Below, in pieces: positions 1 through 4,978 of a stretch of 9,736 nt of DNA. Within the stretch, counting starts at the first letter, position 1. The number at the start of each line of letters is the position of its first letter. Position numbers and translations under genes: made by a program. Below the pieces are notes generated by a model. It searched no databases. It had not been told where the DNA came from and worked only from the letters and a program-made list of their open reading frames with translations. Origin of the DNA: Parcubacteria group bacterium. Its GTDB lineage: Bacteria; Patescibacteriota; Minisyncoccia; Phycocordibacterales; GCA-002724975. The stretch is from contig PBQF01000053.1 in the NCBI GenBank assembly GCA_002724975.1, positions 1 through 9,736 of the forward strand, read 5' to 3'.

Positions 1-114
1 GAAGAGCTCGAAAGAGAAGTTGAAAAATCAGAAAAAAAGGATGAAAGTGAGTCACTTAAAAATCTGGAAAAGATTATCAAACCAAAGGTGATAATTGAAA
101 AACCTACAGCTTAG
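1..114 (+). CDS. C-terminal fragment of an unidentified highly charged protein (5' truncated by window)
   Basis: Frame 1 is open from the first base to a TAG at 112-114, giving 37 codons. The product is almost all Glu, Lys and Ser, with a run such as EELEREVEKSEKKDESES followed by a more hydrophobic KPKVIIEKPTA end. This suggests a charged helix or coiled coil and a short tail. Its 3' end overlaps the start of the lipoprotein gene by 20 nt, a tight packing typical of phage operons. The fragment has no recognisable domain, so I assign no function. It could be a chance open frame, but the overlap, same strand and lack of stops favour a real gene tail. Confidence 0.55.
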   Translation, partial: EELEREVEKSEKKDESESLKNLEKIIKPKVIIEKPTA

Positions 115-640
115 TTCTACCTTAATTATCGTTGGACTTTCCCTAAGTGGGTGTTTCATGCCGTCAGGTATAAACCCCACTTTAGGATGTTCACCTATAA
201 CTGGATGTACATCTAAAGATTACTATTTGCCTGGCCGAGGTGTTTGGGCCCCTAAACCTATGATTCAAAGAAAATCTATGATAGGTGCTCTTGGGGGTGC
301 TGCTGTAGGATCATATCTAGGAGCATCAAAAAGTCCCTTAGTTGCAGCTACTTATGGTATAATTGGTTTGGTTATAGGTCATCAAATTGGTTCTGCTTTT
401 GATAAAGTAGATGAAATGCACGCTGCGGCCAGATTAGAATATGCTCTTAATAATAATCCAGATGGGGTATATACAAACTACAATCGTGGACAAGTATCTG
501 TTCGGTCAAAACCAACAGCCACACAAGGCAGCTGCCGAGAATTTGTATCAGATGTACAGGTTGGAGGCAAAGCTAAAAAACTAAAAGGGACTGCTTGTAA
601 AGTTAATGGTGAATGGGAATTGAAAGAATTGTATAACTAG
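95..640 (+). CDS. Glycine-zipper lipoprotein, resembling 17-kDa surface antigen / RT0821-Lpp0805 family
   Basis: The 181-residue product starts with a lipoprotein signal peptide: K2, a hydrophobic stretch at about 9-17, and the lipobox L17-S18-G19-C20. After lipidation C20 would be the mature N terminus. A glycine-zipper segment lies at about 63-105 (IGALGGAAVGSYLGAS, then IIGLVIGHQIGSAFD), the feature shared by SlyB and rickettsial 17-kDa antigens. The C-terminal part (CREFVSDVQVGGKAKKLKGTACKVNGEWEL) matches the usual ending of that family, with two cysteines that could form a disulfide. The start is TTG at 95, supported by AAGGTG at 85-90 and by the lipobox position; no better ATG exists before the signal sequence. 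It probably sits in the outer membrane of a Gram-negative host. Its role in the phage is unknown: superinfection exclusion, envelope modification or lysis are possible. The stop codon's last base is the first base of the tRNA. Confidence 0.85.
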   Translation: MKNLQLSSTLIIVGLSLSGCFMPSGINPTLGCSPITGCTSKDYYLPGRGVWAPKPMIQRKSMIGALGGAAVGSYLGASKSPLVAATYGIIGLVIGHQIGSAFDKVDEMHAAARLEYALNNNPDGVYTNYNRGQVSVRSKPTATQGSCREFVSDVQVGGKAKKLKGTACKVNGEWELKELYN

Positions 641-713
641 CTGGTGTAGCTGAGGGGCTTAGCAAGGGTTTTGTAAACCTTAGACGGTGGTTCGATTCCA
701 TCCTCCAGCACCA
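640..713 (+). tRNA. tRNA-Thr (anticodon UGU), CCA encoded
   Basis: A full cloverleaf can be folded by hand. The acceptor stem is 640-646 with 703-709, with one U-U mismatch at 645/704. T8 and A9 are at 647-648. The D arm starts at 649 (GCTG...TAGC, with GG in the loop). The anticodon stem is 665-669 with 677-681 and the loop is TTTGTAA at 670-676, so positions 34-36 are TGT (672-674), which reads ACA threonine codons. The T arm is 686-690 with 698-702 around loop TTCGATT. The discriminator is A710 and the CCA at 711-713 is encoded. The gene lies between the lipoprotein and bS21 genes and would be cut out of the shared transcript. ACA looks common among threonine codons in the window, consistent with a supplementing role. 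Confidence 0.9.
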
Positions 714-734
714 AAAATATTAAGGAGAAATTTG

Positions 735-971
735 TTGAAAAAAGAATATGAGAAAGAATACAAAGGTTTGTATGTAGAAGTTCGTAATAACAATGTTGAA
801 AAAGCATTACGGGTTTTAAAAAAGAAAATACAAGAAGATGGTATTTTCAATGAATTGAGAAATCGAGAATTTCATCAAACCAAAGGTGAAAAACGTAGAA
901 AGTCTCAAGCAGCTGCAAAACGTAGAACCCAAAGGGCTCTACAGAAACGTATGGATGAACAAGGTTACTAG
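735..971 (+). CDS. rpsU: Small-subunit ribosomal protein bS21 (phage-encoded)
   Basis: The 78-residue product matches bS21 throughout. The N-terminal strand and helix carry VEVRNNNVEKALRVLKKK, followed by the diagnostic IFNELRNREFHQ segment (REFYEKP in Escherichia coli) and a long basic helix rich in Lys/Arg (KRRKSQAAAKRRTQRALQKR). bS21 binds the 30S platform near the anti-Shine-Dalgarno end of 16S rRNA and helps start translation. Many marine phages carry it, and the phage copy may replace the host protein to favour phage messages (inference). The NNNVEKALRVLKKK core is closest to the alphaproteobacterial version as I know it. I chose TTG at 735: AGGAG at 723-727 is 7 nt away, whereas TTG at 732 is only 4 nt away. 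An upstream GTG at 687 lies inside the tRNA and is rejected. The stop abuts the next ATG. Confidence 0.93.
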   Translation: MKKEYEKEYKGLYVEVRNNNVEKALRVLKKKIQEDGIFNELRNREFHQTKGEKRRKSQAAAKRRTQRALQKRMDEQGY

Positions 972-1562
972 ATGATAAATAGTGTTATGGTTAAACGTAA
1001 ACTACAGGTTCTAACGGATAATTCTTCTTGGGAAGCGCCTAAGAAAGTTCGAAAACCCCGTAAACCCATGACAGAGAAACAGAGGGTTGCAGCTGCAAAG
1101 CGTCTGGAGAAAGCCAGAGAGGCACGGGCTGCGAAAAACCCTGAGTATGGTCTATCTAGTATACACACATCTTTAAGAGATTTACCAAACGACCATCAAC
1201 TACACCCTAAGAAAGTGAAGTTGTGGATCAAAACTCAAAAAGAGATTTTGAAAGCTGAACGTGCAAATCTCCGAAATAAAATTAAAGGTTCGGTATCTAG
1301 AGTAGCTGAAAGCAAAGCTTATATTCGTAACATGAAGAAATACCTTAGAGATGGTGATTGGGTTGATGATTTCTATGGTGAATACATGGACAAAAAGATT
1401 AGCAGACGATGCATAGCACAGGGATATTATTGGTATGGCCCAAATAAAGGTGAACTGAAATTTGATGTGGGTGTGTGGTATCCTCTGTTAGGTTGTGTAT
1501 ATACACAAGAAATGTATAACGAAGATGAGGAAATGAAAAATGCCAAGTCAACAAAAAGATAA
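972..1562 (+). CDS. Conserved-looking phage protein with basic N-terminal helix, function unknown
   Basis: I do not recognise a named domain in this 196-residue protein. Residues about 20-60 are very basic and helical, with MTEKQRVAAAKRLEKAREAR, a type of segment often seen in nucleic-acid-binding phage proteins. A second helical, Lys/Arg-rich part spans about 75-125. The C-terminal third (about 125-185) is aromatic and acidic, with YGEYMDKK, GYYWYGPNKG and WYPLLGC, and looks like a small folded domain. The ATG at 972 follows the bS21 stop directly and has AAGG at 961-964; the next ATG at 987 lacks a ribosome site. It is cotranscribed with bS21 and overlaps the following gene by 23 nt. A link to translation or nucleic-acid binding is possible from context and charge but is not shown. 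Confidence 0.75.
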   Translation: MINSVMVKRKLQVLTDNSSWEAPKKVRKPRKPMTEKQRVAAAKRLEKAREARAAKNPEYGLSSIHTSLRDLPNDHQLHPKKVKLWIKTQKEILKAERANLRNKIKGSVSRVAESKAYIRNMKKYLRDGDWVDDFYGEYMDKKISRRCIAQGYYWYGPNKGELKFDVGVWYPLLGCVYTQEMYNEDEEMKNAKSTKR

Positions 1563-1935
1563 CGTAATACACGGCCCGTGGAAAAAAGAGGTAAATCAGC
1601 CTGATATTGATGTAATACAAGTGCAAGAAGACCTTGCTTTTGCAGATGATCTGTTAAAGAATGTTATGGTTCAATTGATACACACCTTAGGCCAGAATGG
1701 CATTGATGTTAATGAAAACGACTTTATCCGTGATTGCGGGATAATTATAGAAGCAGTGAAAGCAAGTATATATAGAGATATGGGTTTTGAACATTTGCTA
1801 CAGGACTTTGCAGAACACTTTGTAGACCTTACAATTGAAGCTGATGATACACCAACTACAGCAGTGAATTTAGAAGAAATTGAACTTTTTCTAAAACAAA
1901 TAAAGGATGATGATGATGGCCCCGAAGTTTCATAA
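1540..1935 (+). CDS. Acidic helical protein of unknown function
   Basis: This 131-residue product is acidic and mostly helical. It has a short polar N terminus with HGPWKKE at about 11-17, a helix from about 30 to 52 (LAFADDLLKNVMVQLIHTLGQNG), another helix around 62-95, and an Asp-rich tail (QIKDDDDGPE). I know no named family for it. The start at 1540 has GAGG at 1527-1530, nine nt upstream, and overlaps the previous gene by 23 nt, suggesting translational coupling. It lies just before the RNase H gene. In T4 the genes next to rnh include dsbA and the late coactivator 33, so a transcription role is conceivable, but I see no sequence feature that proves it. Confidence 0.75.
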   Translation: MPSQQKDNVIHGPWKKEVNQPDIDVIQVQEDLAFADDLLKNVMVQLIHTLGQNGIDVNENDFIRDCGIIIEAVKASIYRDMGFEHLLQDFAEHFVDLTIEADDTPTTAVNLEEIELFLKQIKDDDDGPEVS

Positions 1936-1970
1936 CCCATTTCCCCATATAATGCTCACATGGTGGTATA

Positions 1971-2813
1971 ATGATATTAGTTGACATGAATCAAATATCC
2001 CTAGCCAATGTTATGATGCATTTGCACATGACCAAGTTCGACCGGCCGGAGGATAACACAGTTCGGCACATGATACTAAATTCGTTGCGTATGTATCGTA
2101 CCAGATTTTCTTCTGAATTTGGTGAATTAGTTTTGTGTTATGATTCCAAACATTACTGGCGCCGTGATTACTTTCCTCAATATAAGGCTAGTAGACGTAC
2201 TAAAAGAGCAACGGACAGTAAGAATTGGGATGCTATTTTTGAATGCCTGAATACCATCAAAGCAGAAATCAAAGAAAATCTTCCATATAAAGTTTTAGAG
2301 GTATATGGTGCAGAGGCAGATGATATAATTGCAGCCTTATGTCTTGAATTAGAGTTTGACAATGGTAAGACATTGATTCTCTCTGGTGATAAAGACTTTA
2401 TTCAGTTGCAGAAGTATACCAATGTTACACAATACAGCCCTATTACCAAAAAATTTGTTAATGGGGAAGACCCTAAACAATATCTAAAAGAACATATATT
2501 GAACGGTGACTCCAGTGATGGAGTGCCAAATGTACTTTCCCCAGATCATACTTTTACAGATGGATTACGTCAACGTCCATTAGGTAAGAAGAAAATAGAA
2601 AAATTCCTTGACGTTGGATTTCCCAATGGTGAGGTGGAAAGAAACTTTCAGAGAAATGAAAAATTAATAGACTTAACCAAAAGTCCTAACAATATATTTC
2701 ACGATTGTCTTAAAGCATATAAAGATGCACCAGAAGGTGACCGTAGCAATTTATTAAATTATTTTATAGAGAAGAGGTTGAAAACCCTCACTGATTCGAT
2801 AGGAGAATTCTAA
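1971..2813 (+). CDS. rnh: T4-type RNase H, 5'-3' exonuclease of the FEN/RAD2 family
   Basis: This enzyme removes RNA primers from lagging-strand fragments and has flap/5' nuclease activity. The 280-residue product aligns with T4 RNase H (305 residues) nearly end to end. The metal-binding acidic residues are all present: D5 (VDMNQ), D58 (CYDS), E115, D117 and D118 (GAEADD), D140 and D142 (SGDKD), and D180 and D183 (NGDSSD). YWRRD at 62-66, SLR/VRHMILNS at 31-38 and the LTDSIGEF C terminus also match the T4 enzyme. The N terminus starts directly at the first strand, about 14 residues shorter than T4; the frame upstream has only a stop and no start codon, so ATG 1971 is the only choice. Its ribosome site (GGTGG at 1962-1966) is weak. 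The next gene begins immediately after its stop. Confidence 0.93.
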   Translation: MILVDMNQISLANVMMHLHMTKFDRPEDNTVRHMILNSLRMYRTRFSSEFGELVLCYDSKHYWRRDYFPQYKASRRTKRATDSKNWDAIFECLNTIKAEIKENLPYKVLEVYGAEADDIIAALCLELEFDNGKTLILSGDKDFIQLQKYTNVTQYSPITKKFVNGEDPKQYLKEHILNGDSSDGVPNVLSPDHTFTDGLRQRPLGKKKIEKFLDVGFPNGEVERNFQRNEKLIDLTKSPNNIFHDCLKAYKDAPEGDRSNLLNYFIEKRLKTLTDSIGEF

Positions 2814-3314
2814 ATGCCAATTTCTACATATACACCTCTATTTTCAGAGGTTTTAACTAAACTAGGTAAAATCAAAACCAAAAAAGGTAAGGTATCTTAT
2901 CTAAAAGAACACAATACAGATGCTTTACGCATAGTAATAAAATCATCGTATGATCCTAATGTTGTGTGGCTGTTACCAGAGGGGGATGTTCCTTATATTC
3001 CAAACGATGCGCCAGAAGGTACAGAACATACAGACCTTGCATGGGAAGCAAGAAAATTGTATAACTACGTTAGAGGCGGAAATAACGCTTTGTCTCAGAA
3101 TAAACGTGAAGCCATGTTTGTTCAGTTATTGGAAGGCCTACATCCAGACGAAGCAGAACTCTTGGTTGCTGCTAAGGATAAATCTCTGCATAAAATGTAC
3201 AAGGGATTGTCAACAAATGTAGTTAAAGAAGCATTTAATTGGAATGATGAGTTTATGGTTATCGAAGGTGCTACATATCCACAGGCCACAGGTACTGCAT
3301 CAGGCGTAAATTAA
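2814..3314 (+). CDS. DUF6433-like protein of marine T4-like phages
   Basis: The 166-residue product resembles a small protein common in T4-like phages of marine cyanobacteria and pelagic bacteria, which I recall as DUF6433. Characteristic segments are MPISTYTPLFSEVL at the start, WLLPEGDVPYIPNDAPEGTEH at about 53-74, LYNYVRGGNNALSQNKREAMF at about 82-103, and LLEGLHPDEAELLVAAKD followed by YKGLSTNVVKEAFNW. The family name is from memory and its function is not known to me. A middle segment with repeated acidic/aromatic residues suggests a compact helical protein. The start has AGGAG at 2801-2805, eight nt upstream, and lies directly after the RNase H stop, so the two are probably coupled and belong to the replication region. 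Confidence 0.72.
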   Translation: MPISTYTPLFSEVLTKLGKIKTKKGKVSYLKEHNTDALRIVIKSSYDPNVVWLLPEGDVPYIPNDAPEGTEHTDLAWEARKLYNYVRGGNNALSQNKREAMFVQLLEGLHPDEAELLVAAKDKSLHKMYKGLSTNVVKEAFNWNDEFMVIEGATYPQATGTASGVN

Positions 3315-3353
3315 TATATCAAGAATGTTGAATTATGAAAGAAGAGGTTATTT

Positions 3354-3542
3354 ATGGGTAGAATGAAAGATTGGGCGATGGACATGGAAGATGCTGTTGC
3401 AACTGCCGTTAAAAGTGGTGCAAAGTGTGCTGGCGATGTTGATGCATATGTCAAAACGGTAATGCCGGGTTATGACAAAAAGTTTGTTGAAAAAACCGCA
3501 ATCGAAATTTTAGGTGAATGTGGAGATAGTCCTGATGGATGA
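3354..3542 (+). CDS. Small helical protein, unknown function
   Basis: A 62-residue product beginning MGRMKDWAMDMEDAVATAVK. It is predicted by eye to be helical, with three short helices (about 2-20, 28-36 and 42-54) and two isolated cysteines (C24 and C55) that do not form a metal-binding pattern. The ribosome site AGAGG at 3343-3347 is 6 nt from the ATG. The gene overlaps the next small gene by 8 nt. Small proteins of this type recur in marine T4-like genomes, but I cannot assign a role. Confidence 0.7.
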   Translation: MGRMKDWAMDMEDAVATAVKSGAKCAGDVDAYVKTVMPGYDKKFVEKTAIEILGECGDSPDG

Positions 3543-3756
3543 ACCTTGGCGTTGCCCGGAATGTAATACATTATTAAATCCCTCAACTGTATCCGATGCG
3601 TTAATTGGTTCTCAAAGATGTTATAGATGTGATCTTGAAGCACATTTGCCTGTTGATGTCCGGCGTGATATAATTGAGGGATTTATAGAAAATAGTGATT
3701 GTTATTTTTTACAACTTGAATCCAATTCCGTGAGAACTACCAGCAGAAAAGTCTGA
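3535..3756 (+). CDS. Small zinc-ribbon protein
   Basis: A 73-residue protein with a CPEC pair (C7, C10) and a CYRC pair (C29, C32) in the first half, a four-cysteine zinc-ribbon spacing. The second half (about 36-73) is acidic then basic and without motif. I chose ATG 3535 because GGAG at 3522-3525 is 9 nt upstream and the CPEC pair lies next to the start; the alternative ATG at 3514 would only add residues from the overlapping frame. The gene overlaps its upstream neighbour by 8 nt and the following hydrolase by 1 nt. Zinc ribbons this small usually bind nucleic acid or another protein; the target is unknown. Confidence 0.75.
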   Translation: MDEPWRCPECNTLLNPSTVSDALIGSQRCYRCDLEAHLPVDVRRDIIEGFIENSDCYFLQLESNSVRTTSRKV

Positions 3757-4310
3757 TGAAATTGTATGCTACACTTCTAGCGGGACTAATTTTAGTTTCG
3801 CCAACTACAACAGCATCTCAAATATCACCAAAGCCTGTTGATGTTGATAAAGCTGTTTGTCTTGCACAAAATATGTATTATGAAGCAAGAAACCAAGGAT
3901 CGGCTGGAATACTTGCTGTCACCGCTGTAGTTTTTAATAGGGTCAGAGATTCTAGATTTCCCAACACAATATGTGGGGTGATCAAACAAGGGCCGACCAG
4001 AGAAAGTTGGAAGACTCGAAAAATTAAAATTCTGCCCCCAAAAGAACGCAAATATTATCCTGTTAAAAATCGTTGTCAATTTTCTTGGTATTGTGATGGG
4101 TTGAGTGACAAACCTAAAGACCTAGAAACATATGAAAGATTTTTAAATTACGCTATAGGTTGGTTACATTCAACTATACCTTTCATAGATATTACAGATG
4201 GTGCTTTGTTTTACCATGCAGATTCTGTAACACCTGGCTGGGCAAAAACAAAACAGAAAACGGTGGAAATTCAAGACCACATCTTCTACAGATGGAAACT
4301 TAGAAAATGA
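3756..4310 (+). CDS. SleB-type (Hydrolase_2) cell-wall hydrolase with signal peptide
   Basis: The 184-residue product has a Sec signal peptide: K2, a hydrophobic core LLAGLILV at about 7-14, and a likely cleavage after about residue 20-21 (TTTAS). The rest matches the SleB/Hydrolase_2 domain, a peptidoglycan-lytic fold. Seen motifs are MYYEARNQGSAGILAVTAVVFNRV-like residues 40-62 with E43 as likely catalytic acid, FPNTICGVI at about 68-76, CQFSWYCDG at about 107-115, and GALFYHADSVTPGW followed by HIFYRW near the end. Export means it could cut peptidoglycan from the periplasm without a holin. It starts at an ATG overlapping the previous stop (TGATG) with no good ribosome site, so it depends on translational coupling. 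A lysis role or cell-wall passage during late infection are both possible. Confidence 0.88.
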   Translation: MKLYATLLAGLILVSPTTTASQISPKPVDVDKAVCLAQNMYYEARNQGSAGILAVTAVVFNRVRDSRFPNTICGVIKQGPTRESWKTRKIKILPPKERKYYPVKNRCQFSWYCDGLSDKPKDLETYERFLNYAIGWLHSTIPFIDITDGALFYHADSVTPGWAKTKQKTVEIQDHIFYRWKLRK

Positions 4311-4316
4311 AAGAGA

Positions 4317-4324
4317 CATAAATA
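4317..4324 (+). promoter_or_regulatory. Possible T4-like late promoter (CATAAATA)
   Basis: The octamer differs from the T4 late consensus TATAAATA at the first base only, which marine T4-like phages tolerate as I recall. It lies in the 16-nt gap between the SleB-type hydrolase and the coiled-coil gene. If placed at -13 to -6 as in T4, transcription would begin near 4330, downstream of the ATG at 4327 but upstream of the alternative ATG at 4360. The same 7-mer core also occurs inside genes, so chance is possible. Confidence 0.4.
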
Positions 4325-4326
4325 TT

Positions 4327-4605
4327 ATGGTATTACTAGATTCAACGGAGATTGCTGCTATGAGAGAAGATCGAACCAGTTACATAGTAAGACGCACAAG
4401 AGAAGAACGCACCAAACCACTCCTAGATACTTCCAACGGGGATTTAGAAGGTGAAAATATGTTATTAAGAATTGAAATCCAGCAGTTACAAGAACAATTG
4501 CAAAATTCCTATAAACGGATTGCAGAACTTTCGGCAACCGTTTTTAAAAAACGGATTGCAGAACTAAGAAACTCAAAACCCAAACAATTAGAATTTAATT
4601 TATAA
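4327..4605 (+). CDS. Small coiled-coil protein with internal repeat
   Basis: The 92-residue product has a basic, polar N-terminal half (REDRTSYIVRRTREERTKP) and a coiled coil from about 40 to 85 with heptad-spaced Leu/Ile (LLRIEIQQLQEQLQNSYKRI). The hexapeptide KRIAEL occurs twice 12 residues apart, encoded by an identical 17-bp repeat. I give the longest ATG start at 4327, but the internal ATG at 4360 (81 residues) has the better ribosome site (GGAG at 4347-4350, nine nt away), and a late-promoter-like octamer at 4317-4324 would start RNA after 4327. The true start may thus be 4360. It shares its last base with the next gene (TAATG). I do not recognise a function. Confidence 0.75.
   Translation: MVLLDSTEIAAMREDRTSYIVRRTREERTKPLLDTSNGDLEGENMLLRIEIQQLQEQLQNSYKRIAELSATVFKKRIAELRNSKPKQLEFNL
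4513..4565 (+). repeat. 17-bp direct repeat, 36-bp period, with a hairpin between copies
   Basis: AAACGGATTGCAGAACT occurs exactly at 4513-4529 and 4549-4565. The 36-bp offset is a whole number of codons, so both copies encode KRIAEL. Between them GCAACCGTTTTT (4534-4545) can pair with AAAAACGG and TTGC further on (up to 4559, with A4555 bulged), giving an imperfect hairpin. No T tract follows the hairpin, so it is not a terminator. It most likely records an in-frame duplication that lengthened the coiled coil. Confidence 0.85.
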
Positions 4606-4961
4606 TGCCGACATACACATTTTTTAACGAAACTACAGGTATAGAGTGGGATGAATTTTTGTCTATGGCCAAAAAAGAAAAATTTCTGGAAGCAAACTCA
4701 CAAATTAAACAAATAATTCAGCCAGTTGCTATAGCTGGTGATCATCTTATGGGTGTTGGGCCTAAAGTAGATGGTGGGTTTACAGAGAACATGCAACGTA
4801 TTGCTGCATCTCATCCAAACAGTCCCTTAGCAGATAAGTTTGGTGGCAGTACCATGACTCATAAGGAAATAAAGACTCGTAGAACAATAGAAAAACATGC
4901 CGAAAGGGTGGCTAGAACTGGATTTTCTGCGAAAAAGGGCAAAACTTTAGGTCATAAATAA
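4605..4961 (+). CDS. FmdB-like protein lacking the zinc-binding cysteines
   Basis: The 118-residue product starts MPTYTFFNETTGIEWDEFLS, the arrangement of FmdB-type zinc-ribbon regulators (MPTYEYRC...), but it has no cysteine at all, so it cannot bind zinc the usual way. Similar MPTYTF proteins occur in marine T4-like phages and are often labelled FmdB-like regulators; that label rests on the N terminus only. The rest is a polar helix at about 20-40 with KEKFLEANSQIKQII, a Gly-rich loop (MGVGPKVDGGF), and a basic C-terminal tail (KTRRTIEKHAERVARTGFSAKK) that could touch nucleic acid. It begins at an ATG overlapping the previous stop by one base. A DNA- or RNA-binding or structural role is possible, not shown. 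Confidence 0.7.
   Translation: MPTYTFFNETTGIEWDEFLSMAKKEKFLEANSQIKQIIQPVAIAGDHLMGVGPKVDGGFTENMQRIAASHPNSPLADKFGGSTMTHKEIKTRRTIEKHAERVARTGFSAKKGKTLGHK
4953..4960 (+). promoter_or_regulatory. Weak late-promoter-like octamer (CATAAATA) before phoH
   Basis: It covers the last codons of the FmdB-like gene, with a single difference from TATAAATA. With T4 geometry RNA would begin near 4966, just before the phoH ribosome site AAGGA (4968-4972), leaving a very short but usable leader. Since the same sequence encodes His-Lys-stop, this may be coincidence. Confidence 0.3.
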
Positions 4962-4978
4962 AATATTAAGGATATAGT

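Noticed and set aside
687..734. Upstream GTG start extending bS21 by 16 residues
   Set aside because: The extension lies within the T arm and acceptor stem of the tRNA. The family length and AGGAG at 723-727 support TTG 735.
1948..1972. Two TATAAT boxes just before the RNase H gene as a sigma70-type promoter
   Set aside because: Neither has a TTGACA-like element 17 nt upstream, and the second overlaps the start codon; AT-rich DNA gives such boxes by chance.
2950..3222. 90-codon open frame on the + strand inside the DUF6433-like gene
   Set aside because: It lies entirely within a gene with strong family likeness, and its product is low in recognisable features; it is a shadow frame.
3335..3361. 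Eight-codon open frame before the small helical protein
   Set aside because: ATG 3335 has no ribosome site and the frame ends just after the next start; it is too short to support.
3514..3534. Upstream ATG start for the first zinc-ribbon gene
   Set aside because: It would add seven residues from a region already coding in another frame, while ATG 3535 has GGAG nine nt upstream and fits the cysteine motif.
4534..4559. Hairpin in the coiled-coil gene as a rho-independent terminator
   Set aside because: No run of T follows the stem and it lies inside a coding region well before the stop.
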